Shown here: piece by piece, positions 36,301 through 48,400 of the stretch
Layout of the letters: every line of letters starts with the position of its first letter
How positions within the stretch are numbered: the stretch's first letter is position 1
Origin: Deuterostichococcus epilithicus
Lineage: Eukaryota; Chlorophyta; Trebouxiophyceae; Prasiolales; Stichococcaceae
Reading direction: 5' to 3'
Assembly (NCBI GenBank): GCA_033439295.1
Contig: JAVTLE010000005.1
Span: forward strand, 3,708,501 to 3,772,500
DNA: 64,000 bases
Notes under the pieces: model-generated
The model's input: only the letters and a program-made list of their open reading frames with translations
Databases searched by the model: none
What the model was told of the DNA's origin: nothing
Translations under genes and position numbers: made by a program

Positions 36301-36786
36301 TCCGGCGCCAGCGGCTCTGTCGGCGGCCTCGGCCGCGGTTGCATGCACGTGGAGCACCTGTTCTTCTTTGGGGACGCATACGACGTCTGCCGCACGCTGC
36401 AGATCACCAACCGGCTGACAGGGTGCGCATCTTCCCGGTGGCGTGTGGGCACCGGTTCCAGCACCTGTGGCAGGCCATTGGCTGACCGGGCATGACGTGC
36501 TGGCCGGGCCGGGGTTGACGCGCAGCATGAAGGTCCGCCGCTGCTGCAACTGCAGGCCATGCGGTACACGCAACACCGGACGGCATGCTACCAACCTCGA
36601 GCAGTGATGGTATGCACAACGCCGGCGCATCAGCCATTGGCAAGTGTGTATACGTCAATGCCGCACAGGTACATCTTCCTGCTGGACTGCAAGGGTCGAG
36701 TGCGCTTCCGCGGCTGCGGCAAGGCAGAGGACGCGGAGCGGCAGGCCCTCATACAAGCCACGGAGCGGCTGCTGGAAGCGGGATGA
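33354..36786 (+). CDS. ATP10: ATP10-like mitochondrial ATP synthase assembly factor
   Basis: ATP10 proteins act on the inner mitochondrial membrane in Fo subunit 6 assembly. Seven exons give 311 aa: 33354-33512, 33673-33717, 34179-34301, 35105-35203, 35707-35799, 36124-36422, 36669-36786. The N-terminus MRRCATSMARRSAIAMKQ is Arg/Ser/Ala-rich with no early acids, fitting a mitochondrial presequence. The core shows RGYFDDFKELKDTGGKLW, ATLVCVGFKDGSE, EMLATWSDPFVARYG, LAELSVIESW, MGLWPFRSMILR, VRKA-like DVCRTLQITNRLTG and YIFLLDCKGRVRFRGCGKAE. A family-atypical Ala/Pro/Ser insert of about 60 residues lies in exon 6. Exon 5 joins exon 6 in phase only if its intron starts with GC (TGG|GCGAGT), a GC-AG intron. 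Decayed copies of exon 3 lie in intron 3. Confidence 0.88.
34393..34643 (+). repeat. Three decayed copies of ATP10 exon 3 in the downstream intron
   Basis: The parent block 34231-34264 (encoding GGKLWRSPDRLI) recurs at 34393-34426 (28 of 34 bases identical), at about 34466-34494 (weaker, followed at 34501-34534 by a match to the end of the exon) and at 34610-34643 (30 of 34 identical). None has an open frame with matching splice sites. They look like decayed tandem exon duplications. Confidence 0.85.
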
Positions 36787-37352
36787 CTCGAGGTTCTGGG
36801 ATGGCATGAGGGGGCTCAGGGTTGAGAACAGCAGACAGTGCCTGCGATTGTCAGGTTGCAGTAAGTTTACTCCTCTGGCGGCTAGGAGTGGCTCTGCTCC
36901 AGCGAGGCCCGTGGAAACCCGTGCCAATGGTGCAATATGGCTAGGTGCTAGCAGCGCTTTGTTCCACCTTTGCTTCGCTGCATGGACCGAGTTGCGAGAC
37001 TAGGGAGCTGAACATAGCCAGGGATGGCCCCCGGAGTTACCTCGGATCTGGCAGCCAGCAAGCAGCTTTACACGCAGTGACGTAATTTCGCACTGCTCTC
37101 AAACGTGCAATCAGGCGCGATCGGCCCCCCGACCCAACTTCCAGCAACTCGCTTGGCATGTGGAAGGCTGCTGTCCGCCTTCGGGCCATCGTTGGAACAG
37201 GAGTGAGGAAGGCAAATATTGTGGTCACGTGCCACGTTGTCGAATGGGGTGTACGTGTGGTTTTGTCACAGGTGCTCTTTTTTGCGGATCCCCACAATTG
37301 TATCTCCACGCCCTCGCTGCTGCTGAACTAGTCTTCAAGTCTCATCTCAAAC
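36787..37352. other. Intergenic region and cytochrome c6 promoter
   Basis: 566 bp between ATP10 and cytochrome c6. It should hold the ATP10 3' untranslated region and the cytochrome c6 promoter. Candidate sites are listed separately. No gene is seen. Confidence 0.6.
37226..37254 (+). promoter_or_regulatory. Candidate G-box and GTAC (copper-response core) upstream of cytochrome c6
   Basis: A perfect CACGTG palindrome at 37226-37231 and a GTAC at 37251-37254 lie 100-130 bp before the cytochrome c6 ATG. CACGTG is the plant G-box. GTAC is the core bound by the copper regulator CRR1 at Chlamydomonas cytochrome c6. A 4-base match is expected by chance a couple of times in this interval, so this is suggestive only. 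Confidence 0.35.
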
Positions 37353-39253
37353 ATGTCGGCCACGCTCTCCATCAACTCTGCGGCCCGCGGCTCTGCCGCG
37401 TTCTGGCTCGGCACCACTCGCTCGCGAGCGTCCTCGTCCGCCCGGTCTGCGCGCTTCGGGGTCCGCGCGGCGGCTGTGCACGTAAGCTTTATATCATCTT
37501 GCTGTGTTGCACAGCGTTTTGAGCCTTTCGCTGAGAACCAACCTGGCCGCGCTGCCGTGCTGCAGTGGATTTTTGAGGATAAGGGGCCCCGCTTCAGCAG
37601 CAGACTTTGCTTGCTGCATGCGCGTGGGGCGTCAAGCGTCAGGCTTATAAGTGTCGCAAGCTGAAGAACTTCGCTCACTCTGCTGCTCAGGAGCCGGAAC
37701 GTTCCCGCCTCGCGCCCTTCGTCGGCGCCCTCGCGGCAGTCGCCGTCGTCCTGCCGTGCTGCAAGCAGACGGCGGTCGCTGCGGAGTTCGGAGAGGCTCA
37801 GCTGAACCGTGGATCCGGGGTGTTCACCAACAATTGCGGTGCGTCCTGTGATCGCTGCCACAGCGGTTCTGCAACACCGACAACACACGCAGGAGACCAG
37901 CTCCGTTCGACAACAATAGCTTTGAGCTGGGCTTGCTGGCCGACATCCAGCAGTATTCGAGTGGCTCTCAAACATTCTTATTGCGTTACACACGCTTCAT
38001 TCGTGCTTGGGGGCGCGGCGCGGCAACCCGCCACGATCTACATATCATGCACCAATCTAGTCTGATCGCCTGATCAGATGAGGCATTCGCCAGTCTCTTG
38101 TTCCGCGAGCTGCTTGGTCGCGTATACCCTTGATGTATTCTTACAAAGCGCAAGATAAGTGTCGCATCCACGGGCAGGTCTGCTTCCCACCGACGAGGGG
38201 CTCCGACCAGCTGCTGCCGTGGTGGCATGCGCAGACGGCCAGTTGTGATGTGCATCAGTCGATCGAGGCCACAAGCTTGATCCTGCGGAGTGTTAAAATA
38301 TATGATCTCAAAGACATGAAAAATTCATTGTGTCAGCCTGCGTCCTTCTCCAGCCGCAGCGCGTCTGGACTGGTGCGCAGCCATAGCAGCGCCGAACATT
38401 GCTGTCTCAACCAGAAACTCCCTGAACGCACCCGTAATCATCTTGCTCTTGCGGTAAAGATGCTGTTGGCGAACCTCCGTGACATTGACTCGTTGATGGG
38501 GGAGGCTTCCTCGCTGCACACCAAGCTGTGCGGCACAGCCGAATGCCTCACCATCTGGACACCAGAATGACAATGGTGCCCATGATAGAACAGGCAAACA
38601 TGCGCCAGATATCCACTAGATTGGCTTGACACGGACATCTCCTGCTTGAGCTTCCTCCCGTCGTCGCGCAGGCCACAATCCTGGTAATGGCGCCTCCAGG
38701 CTGCAACGGCCGGCGGTCATCAAGTACGCCCCGCCGGTGGCCGGCCCTCCGTCAGTTCTACACGCCTGACCCGTGGCTGGTGCCTGCGTCGCAGCGACCT
38801 GCCACACCGGTGGCCAGAACGTCATCGAGTCCGAAAAGACACTCGAGCGCGATGCCCTCGTCGAGTACCTGGATGGAGGCTTCTCCACGGCCTCCATCGA
38901 GCGCCAGGTGCTGGAAGATTTGCGCGGTTGTTGCCTGCCTCCATTTTAAAACACATTGCAGCCGGGCTTCTGAAATCTAGATGAAGTTCTGAGATGCACC
39001 ACGGGCGCCAGCCTCGATCTGCAGCCCATGCCGCGACCTCCGCCTGCGAGGTGAGGCTGCACCACTTGGTACCGAGCTGAATCTATGATGCCGCACTGGT
39101 GCAGGAAGCCACTGCTCTCAATGCGTAGCTGCGTGTGCGCAGGTCAAGAACGGTAAGGGCAGCATGCCGGCGTGGGCGGACTCCCTGAGCCCGGAGAACA
39201 TCGTGGACGTTGCAGCATACGTGTACAACCAGGCGGACAAGGACCTGTGGTGA
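37353..39253 (+). CDS. petJ: Cytochrome c6, thylakoid lumen
   Basis: A soluble c-type cytochrome carrying electrons from cytochrome b6f to photosystem I, replacing plastocyanin when copper is short. Four exons give 166 aa: 37353-37481, 37691-37838, 38795-38907, 39143-39253. The N-terminus ([18 protein letters not shown]...) is a Ser/Ala/Arg-rich stroma-targeting peptide. A hydrophobic lumen-targeting segment ([20 protein letters not shown]) follows and ends in AVAAE. The mature part has the haem motif [12 protein letters not shown] (Cys92, Cys95, His96), split by intron 2, and the axial Met in KGSMPAW (Met138). The C-terminus is [18 protein letters not shown]. The long intron 2 (956 bp) holds no recognisable gene. 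Confidence 0.95.
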
Positions 39254-42200
39254 TTGTAATTATCTTTGATGATGACGAATGTAACCGCAATACAGCTTCC
39301 CGTTTTCATCAGGCTTGAGGAAGAGATGCACCACATCCCTATCCAGCGAGCGCCTCCGCCACTGAGCCAGCCATTGCTGTCTAGGGGACAGAGCACACAA
39401 CTCAAATCCAGCACACGGTTTGTCTGTGGCGTGCATCATGCCGAAGCCTGCAAAATGCGTGCACCACGCACTTACATATCACGCTGCTTTGTTCGCGTGC
39501 TGATGTGCTAGCACAAGTGTGTTGTTGTAAACAATCTTCTGTGCTCTTCCTCTGTGCGGTCCGGCCATTCTCTACGACCAGCCCACCCGCTAGCAACATG
39601 CGTGGAGACGCCTTGCAGAATATGCCGCAGGGTCAGCAGCACTCAACAAGGTCTGCAGGCGTCCATTGCGGCAGGGAGCATAGAGTGACTGATCAACCAA
39701 ACTAGTGGCCCAAAGCTTGGCCGGAATGACAGCTGCTCAAATTGCGACTCGTTTTCATGGCCTATTCGCATGCCACAGTGCTCCGTTGGACGACGTCTGA
39801 TAATGCCCGTGCGCACGCACTCCGCACGCACGCACGCCGGTGGCACCGGCGTCGCTGAGCGGCTGACGGGCAGCTGCGACTTGATAGATCGTATGTGCGC
39901 ACTTGATGCTGCTGTCGCCTCTTGTCATGTTTGTTGACACATGAGCGCTGCTCAAGTCGCAGGGGCGTGTCGCGCAATGATAGCCAGCGTATCAGCAGCG
40001 CCGTTAGTGTAGGCGGCACGATTCACCCCGAAATTCGGGAACTACACACATCGAAGGCGACGCTCAGCGTTGGATGGTAGGTGTTGACCGGCGGCAGCGT
40101 GGCAAGCACAGCGTCAGTGTATATACTGAAGGAGTCGTACTCTACACCAGCAGGGTTGCCGCTCTTGTATTCGTTTCCGTTTATTCAGCTGCATTGCATA
40201 TGCATGTTGGTGTGCATGTGCGCCATCATGCACCATGGCACTTGCGCGTTGGGATCGTCAAGGCGAAAATCCGATGAAGGATCTGAGCACCGCCGCTGTA
40301 TCCAGGAAAGGTGTTGGAAGCCAAAGGTCCCAAATGAGACTGCCTGAATGTGCGTGCGTACGGTCGAGAGCCTTCGAAAGACACAAGCAATCATCATGCC
40401 AGCAAGTATAGGCACTGATCTTGCATCGATGCTGCACAGGTTTCACATACATCATGCACAAGCAGCTAGCAATCCGCCCACCCGCGACCGGCTGACCAGC
40501 TGCAATGGCGTGGTCCAATGTGCTCAGAACCAGCTCCACGAATGCGTTTCGGTCAGTGACGGGCGGCAGCTTCCCTTATTCTCCAATCATCAGCGGCTTC
40601 CCAAGGGCAGCGGCCGACTGAAGGTGAGCCGACAGTTGCGCACGAGGTACCACTGGTGACATAATTGCAGACGGCGGTAGGACAGATGAGCCAGCACTAG
40701 CAGCGGCGGCGTGCTGGCTGCTGTGGATGCAGCGGATCCTCATGGCATAGCCGACCTGGTGCTTACGCAGGCATGCGCCTGCGACGGGATGACGGTGCGT
40801 GGCCTTATCCATGCAGCTGGATTCAAACCCTGTCTCCCTGCTTGTGGTGGGCGGCTGGCTTGGACCTGAGCAGCATTGGCAATGTGCCTGGCTGCGAGGG
40901 ATTACTGCTTCACCGATTCCATCGCTGCAGGACTGCAGGTGGTGCACAGCAGGGCGGCCGACGGCTGCGAGGCAGTGCTGCATCTGCATCTGTATCTAGT
41001 CTGTACGTCTACACAGACTAACAGTCAGTTTAAAATACTTTTTTCAAAGGTGTCACAATTCAAGGGGTGGCGACTGTTTAATAAAAACACAGGAGCAGCT
41101 GTGCCTCAAGGTGAAAACCGAAATCGGCGCCGCCCTGCGGCGCCGGCAGCATGGCCCGACGCTCGACAAACCTGCCAGCCCTGGCTGCGGCAGCGCAGCC
41201 CTGCGACACCAAAAACGAGCAGCTCGCTGATGCAGTGCAGCTTGCTGTCTGCCGTAGAAGCTGTTGGGTCGCCGGCAGAGCTTGTTGGGGCGGAAGCAGG
41301 GCTCGTGCAGCAGCCGCTGCCCGCCGGCGCCTGCCGTTTGGCGTCTGCGCTGGCGGCCTCGCTGGCGGCATGTGTGCAGACGCGGCCCCCGAAATCAGCT
41401 GCTAAAGGGCCAGCGCCGCCTGGTCCCCGATCCTGCAGTCCAGCTGGGCGTCACTAAGGCCCAGGCTGCAAGCGGCTCTGCTCGCTGCGCTACAGCATGA
41501 GTGCGACCTTGCAGAGGCCGCTGCCAGAGGTCAGCACCGCAGCCGGCAGCGACCTTTTTCACCGCAGCCAGCGCTGCTGCAGCCACCGCGGCGCACAGGC
41601 GCTCGGCGGCCGGCGCCTAACCAGCGCCGCGGCAGCATGGCACGGCGTAAGCCGCTGCCGGGACGGCTGCCGGCGGCTTGCCGCAAGCTCGGCAGGGCGG
41701 TCTCGCGCGTGTCTGGCTGCTGCTGCAGCTGACCTGGCACCACCACACCATCAATACGCCACAGGCCAATTCTGTGAAGCCGCCCGCCGGCCTTGCGGTC
41801 TTCTGCGCCGCTTGCGGGTCGCGCTGCATGGCCTGGCGGCCGCACCAGGATCGCCTGAGCGGAGGCGTCCCGGTGCCCAGCCACATCGTGGTGAACCGGA
41901 AGATGACCCATCACCGACCCGCCAGCACATACATACGAGCCCGAGCCTCAAGCTGTTGGTCGACGTCCATGTGCAGGAGAGCGGCATCGCAGCTGCAGTC
42001 GTGGCGATGGCTATCAGAACGCAGCTGCGCCGTCGGGTGACGACATGTGACTTTGCGTTGCATCAGGACGCAAGAGTGAAAGTGTTGCCATGGCTGAGAT
42101 CGTTGGAGCTGTCGTAGCTGAATCATCTCTTGAAATTGCATGTCTGACCGCCCTGCAGCGATAATTCTTGGGTTTGTGACAAATTTCTACGTGGGCAAAC

Positions 42201-42442
42201 CTGTTGGCGCACCCGGACTCAAGTTGAGTCCGAACAAACGAACCCTGCCTCAGGGCTCCTGCACCAGAGCAGGATCGCAGTGCTTTCTCTGCCCGACTGC
42301 CCTGGACTTCGAAATTGATCATCCGCAAAATTGGTTCAAGTTACGGGGGTCTGCGTTCGACACGTCGTACGGGGCTGCACAGACTCAACAACCGTGTGAT
42401 CGTTGCGTCCTTGGACTCCGGCTTGCGTGGGAAGCCGTTGAT
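39254..42442. other. 3.2 kb without a recognised gene
   Basis: From 39,254 to about 41,050 the sequence has the mixed composition of intergenic DNA, with no exon-like block I can support. From about 41,110 to 41,900 it becomes GC-rich like local exons. Frames on both strands stay open for 60-130 codons, for example an antisense one ending near 41,114, but none has a recognisable motif and the Ala/Arg-rich translations look alike on both strands. It could be an unidentified gene or a degraded one. Confidence 0.5.
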
Positions 42443-45400
42443 ATGGACGGCCCGTCCGCCGGCACCGCAGGTCAGATGGATACAGTGCATCCGTCCGGTA
42501 GCAGCCATAGCAAAGAGCACCTCGCCAACGGCAAGGGCATGCATCACAGCCCCAGCCTGGCTAATCTGGGCAGGAACGGTTTGCGCATCACATTCCAGGT
42601 GGGTGAGCAATATCACCCCACATGAGCCCAGATGAGCTGGCCACGACAGACCACGGGACGTGCAGATGATGGTACTGCTTTGGCACAGTCGATGCGGTGC
42701 TGCCCTCGAACAAAGCATCCACGCATGAAAACTTCCTAGGCGCCTGCGGGCCGCAGCTGCTGCAATGGCACCAGCAGATGCATTGTCGGCATGCGGCAGT
42801 GTCGGCGCCATGGGGTCAGGCACCCTCTGCAGCAGCAGACGGGTCCAGTGCGGCACAGTATGTTTTTGAACACCGCAGGATGTGAACTACACCGTCGTCA
42901 ACAGCCAGAACAAGAAGGAGAAGATCAACCTGCTGAAGGACGTCTCCGGATTTTTCAACCCAGGCCAGATGTCGGCGCTGGTATGGTTTGCCAAGCTGCC
43001 ACCTTCTGCACGGCATGCATCGGTCAGCTGTGCGAACACTGCGTGCCGGCTTGAAGACTCGACGAGCAACAGCAACTCGAAGGCCTCGAGTCTGCATCGG
43101 GATGAGCATACCTATCACATGTTGCGCCTGTGTGCTGCAGATGGGTCCGTCAGGATCCGGGAAGACCACGCTTCTGGGTGCGTCCCTCATATCTTTGGCA
43201 ACCCTGACGCGTGATCCTCATGCAGTGCCTGCTTGAACCTGTGCGCTGATGCCAGCACTCGACGCATCAGCCACCTGCGCGTCGCCGAATGAAACCGCCT
43301 GCACACTCCGCAGACGTGCTGGCGGGGCGTAAGACCGTGGGGCAGATCAGCGGAGACATCCTGTTCAGCGGCGTGGCGCCGACGCAGACTTTCCTGCGCC
43401 GCTACACCGGCTATGTGGAGCAGTTTGGTGTGCCCGCTGCTGTGCGCCCGCTGCTGTGGCTTGCCGTATGAAGAATCCTGCAGGTTTTGTGACTCAAGTG
43501 CGGCTGTTGATGGACTAGCAGACCTGTTGCTGCCACCGCCTGCTGCTGGGCGTCCTGCCCGGGCGGTCAAGCGCTTTGCTGCGACCGCCGAATCCCATTG
43601 CCTGGCCGGAAGTGTGTGTGCAGCTGCTGAGGACCATCAGGTTGTTGGCTCCTGGCGGACATGCTGCTGGGGCACGCCGGTGGTGCAGGAGAGTCTGCTG
43701 CTGCTGGCTGGCTAGCAGGCTGGCTGGTTGCGAAGCACTGTCGGCAGCTGATCAATGACCTTCCTGCACCTGCAGACACGCTGCTGGACACGCTGTCCGT
43801 GCGGGAGATGCTGTGGTACACCGCGGAGCTCAAGTGCAGCCACCGGGAGCCGAAAGCCGCCAAGCTGGCGCGCGTTGACGACCTCGTGGAGAAGCTCAAC
43901 CTCACGGTGCGGTTGCAGGGCCCCGACCCTGAAGGTCGCGCCGCCATGTGCTTGCTCCGGCAATTTCTGAATTGGCGCATTCATCCAGAGGGGTCTCCGT
44001 TGTGCCCCTTGAACGCATTTGAGGCTGCGCGCCGGCCGGGGGGGCGCACTGCTTTGGATGCAGGCTGTGCGACTTAGAGTCTGCCACTGTGCTGACCAAT
44101 GCCTGCAGCCTCGCTTGCCATTGGTGGAATGCCGCCACGCAAGTGACTCCCCTGCTGTCGGCAGCGCTCTAGCATGTGGCCCGCCATGCATGCAAGTGAA
44201 ACTGGGCGTCGAATTCCAAGTCAAGAAACTGGGTGTCATGCCTGCAGCGGTGCAAGGACGTGCGCATCGGCAGCGTGCTGGCCCGGGGCATCAGCGGCGG
44301 CCAGGCAAAGCGCGTCAACATCGGCATAGCCTTGGTGCGCGCCCCACTGACATCCTCGTGCATCCCAGGAGCATGAAGCCAAGCCTCCACAGCAGCTGGT
44401 GCTCCGTGTCGTTCTGCCTGCTCTGCCGTCTGCCGCCGCTGCGCCGCCGGCAGACGCTGCACAACTTGCGCAGCTACTGCGGCTGCTGCTGAGCCCGCCG
44501 CCGTTGCCATCACCATTGCCGTCGGTTTGAACACCTGGTTCCGCCGCTTCCAGGTCACCAATCCACGAGTGCTTTTCCTGGACGAGCCTACCTCGGGTCT
44601 CGACTCCTACACCGCCAACGAGGTGATTGCATGTTAAATCTTTAACACAACTTAAATCATGCCTGCAACTGGCGATTGTGTCACAGCCGAAGGCGAGCAC
44701 CAGCGAGGAGGCATAATTGTTGAGTCTGCTTGCCGCCTCGCATCCAGCTGGTACACAGCGCACTGCGCACTGATATAGCGGCCTTTGAGCGGGGGGCAGG
44801 CGGCCAGGGTCTGCCAGCTGCAGGCCAGCCCACTGAAACGCAGCTCCAAACGCTGGGTTGGTCCTGTGAAGGGTGGTGACATGCAAAATCACCGTGATAC
44901 AGTACAGCTGGCGCAGCGCAGACAATGCCCGTGGTTACGGACCTGCTCACTAGACAACCCTCTGAAGTCGTCAAAATCAGGTCGTTGGCGAGGCTGCTGG
45001 TGGCGCCCGCAGGTGATGAAAGTGGTGAAGGACCTTGTCACAGGCGACATCACCATCTGCAGCACCATCCACTCGCCGACTCCCTTCACCTTCCGCCTCT
45101 TCGACCGAATGCTCATCCTGCTGCGCGGCCAGGTGCGCCGAAACGTGGTGTCTGACCCGACTGGCGACCACCGTGCTGCGCTGCGGGGCCTGTGATGTGT
45201 CCAAACTGAGTCCATGTGCCTGCACGCTGCTGGGGTTTTCTGCGCACTGTCCGTCTGCAACGATGGCATGGCGTGGCAGTAGGCGAAGCCCTGCCAGGCC
45301 GTCCAAAACTTGGGCGACGGCACTGCTGCCACTGTCGCTCGGACGGCGTGCTGTAGGGGCCAGGCCACGAGGCCTTGCCATGCCACAAATGCGGCGCCGG

Positions 45401-48400
45401 GAATGCTGCTGGACACAGATGCTGACATTGCTGACACTTGAGCCTCCCGGGAGAATCATGTTGGCGACAGGGCCGAGAGGCTGCTGAGCCGCAGCTTGAT
45501 GGCAGGAACATCGATGAAAACACGTGGCTGGGGTTTCTGCACTCCCAGGTGGCGTACTTTGGTGACAGGGGCGAGGAGGCCATCGAGTACTTCCAGCACC
45601 ACAACCCGATGGCGGCGACCATGGGCGAGGGCGCCAACGAGGCAGAGTGGATCGTGGACCTGACAACAGAGGCGGACCGTCACAACAGGTGCGTCGTGTC
45701 GGGCCTGTTTCAAAGGCATGCATTCCGGCAAGGCGAGCTGCGGTCAAGCTGGTGTGAGGGCCAGGCTCCCGGTGTGGCTTTTGCTGCTCGCCGCGCGTCG
45801 CTGCGTTCGACCTCGCCTGCCTATCTGTCGAAAGGGAGGCGGCCCACATGTATGCCGCCGCCGTATCAGGCGCGACTGCGCAGTCGCTCCTGCTTCGAGA
45901 GGGGAGTGGTGAAAGCAAGCCTACAGTGTGGCACGAGCTGTTGGCTGGCGGCCTCATCCGGCTCAACCTGAGGTGTATGACCTGTGTCCTGCGGCAGGGC
46001 TGACGAAACGCCATCGCTGTTTCGCTCGATCTGGGTTAGGCTACCAGATCCACCTGCTGTACGCGACAAGTGTCACCTTGGTGTGCCGCAGGGCCAAGAT
46101 GGTGATGCTGCACTGGCAACCATCGTTCGATCTGCGTTGACCTACCGCAGTAAACTTCGACAAGCAGGGGCGGCAACATGGCGGAGGCTGTACGTGGCGT
46201 CGTCCAGCATCACATGCTCATGGCCGGGCAGCACAGATGGAGCAGAAACTCGCAGTCTCCAGTCGGCTTGAAGACAGTGTCATGCACCGCAGGGGCGCCG
46301 AGATGGCGGAGCTGTATGCAGCGTCCGACCTGCGGCGCCGAAACGACGAGGATGTTGCACAGCACGCAAAGCAGCGCTCCGTGATCAGCAAGGAGAGCCT
46401 GAAGGAGCTGAAGACTAGGCGCGCCACTGTCACGCCCTTCTGGTGGGCGCTCAGCGTGCTGTTCAAGGTGCGAAGTCGCCACCGCGGCGGTGCAGCTGCT
46501 TGCCTCCTGTCAGTCCTGCCGCATGGGCGAGGCGATGCTCCGCCGCTAGCTGCAACAGGCTGTATGCGGCTTGGGACAGGCGCCTGAGCAGCTGCTGCCG
46601 TCCTTTGCTTCAAGGCCTCGACCTAGACTGGGCGGTTCCTATCTCGCACATGAGTAGCCCCACAGTGGCAGCAGGAGGTGACACGTTCTCAAGACTGACG
46701 TGCCCCTGTCAATGTTGCAGTTCCGCACGCTCAGCAATTACCGAGACCCTCAGTTCCTGGGGCCTCGCATCGGCGACAAGCTCATCTTCTCGCTGCTCAT
46801 CATGTCGGTGAGCGCTTGCCCGCTGACAGGCAGGATGCAGCATGCACCCATGTGCTGCTTCTGTGCCACCAAAGTGCTCCCAGGCATGGAAGCACCTGTG
46901 CTATGTAGCCACGTGTGACATTGCGTAACCAGTTCCACACCATGTCATGTCACACTGACTTGGGCCCTGACTCCGCACATGCTGAACTGCTGGTTCCCTG
47001 CTCGCAGCTGTACTGGAAAGTGGGCAAGGTACCCCCCTCCCTGTCAATTGCTTGTGCCAGTGTGAGCTCACATGCCTGCAGCGCCGGCGTGGTGCCATGG
47101 CAGGGAATGCATCCTTGCGCAGAGCGCCTTGCCACGCGCACGGGACTGAGCTCGCAAGCCTGGCTTTCTCCTTGATTCTTTGCATTGCATTCCGACGATG
47201 CATTCCGAACGTGTCCATCGCCACGCAGGACCTGAGCACAGGGAACGTGGTCAACATTGCCGCGGTGTGCTTCATGTGGAACACGCTGCCCGCCTTTGGC
47301 GCAGCGGCATACGTCCCCACAATCGTGCGTCTCCAAGGTCTCTCCATGGCTCGTCGACCGGCATGAAGCCTCACCCACCCACGCCGGCTCATAGCCACAC
47401 AGTGTCACACTCATTGGGCCCTGCCGCCGTGCAAGCAGAGGCAGGCCAGGGGAGGTGCCCTCGACCAACATGATCAGTCCGCACTGCACTGACTACAACG
47501 GGCGACCGTTTGAACTCGCTCGGCACGCAGGTGCTGGAGCGGCCACTGTTCATTAGGTGAGCCAACGGTGCAGACAGCCGGGCCGGGTGTATCGATGCAG
47601 AAGTCCGCAGAGTGCAGGAGGGCTCCGCATGCGTGTTCAACCGCAGCTGGTGTGACGGAGCTCCATCGTGCACCTGCAGGGAGCGCAATGATGGCCTCTA
47701 CCGCGTCATCACCTACCTGTGCGCAAAGATGGTGCGCCGCAGCCGCAGCCCCCTGCTGCATCAAGTAGCTCCTCGGATTGGCCTGCAGGGCTGGATCGTT
47801 CCTGCCATGTCGGGCCTGTCAGTTGCGGACCGTTGCTGTTCACAAGCGGTTTTAAATCTACTCGCCTCACAAGATGCGTCACTCGAGCTTGATTGCCGTA
47901 TCCTCCCCCTGGCCTTATGCGTTTCTAAACGGAAGATACAACCTGTGCCCACCGCAGCTTGACGAGCTGTTGCTGGCGTTCTTGGCCAGCATCGTGTTCT
48001 CCTGCGTCGTCTTCTTCCCGCTGGCGCTCAAGGGTGGGGTCTCCTGCCTCAATGCCGCATTGACCCACAGCTGCTGCAAACTCGTTCCTCGGTACTTGCA
48101 GCCCATGTAGGCTGAGGCAACTGATCATGGCGTTGACACCTTCCTGTTCCTGAATGCGGCGGAATGCGCAAGACATTCTGTGACAGAGAGTGCCCATGCG
48201 TCGTCTTGTCTGCTTGCGCTCGCTCAGTCTGCCGTATGTCTTGCAGGTCAATGGGTCGTGTTCTGGCTTACATATCTCTGTTCTGTGTCCTGCGGCATAG
48301 GTAATGACGTTGTCTTGGACTGTTACCGTGACATCGTGCCTCCTGCCGATGCTCATAGCGACCTGAGTGCACAATGTCGGAAGTTTTTACCAAGCTGACA

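Noticed and set aside
38300-38640. Possible gene inside cytochrome c6 intron 2 (short frames on both strands)
   Set aside because: Frames are under 150 codons, without motif or splice partners.
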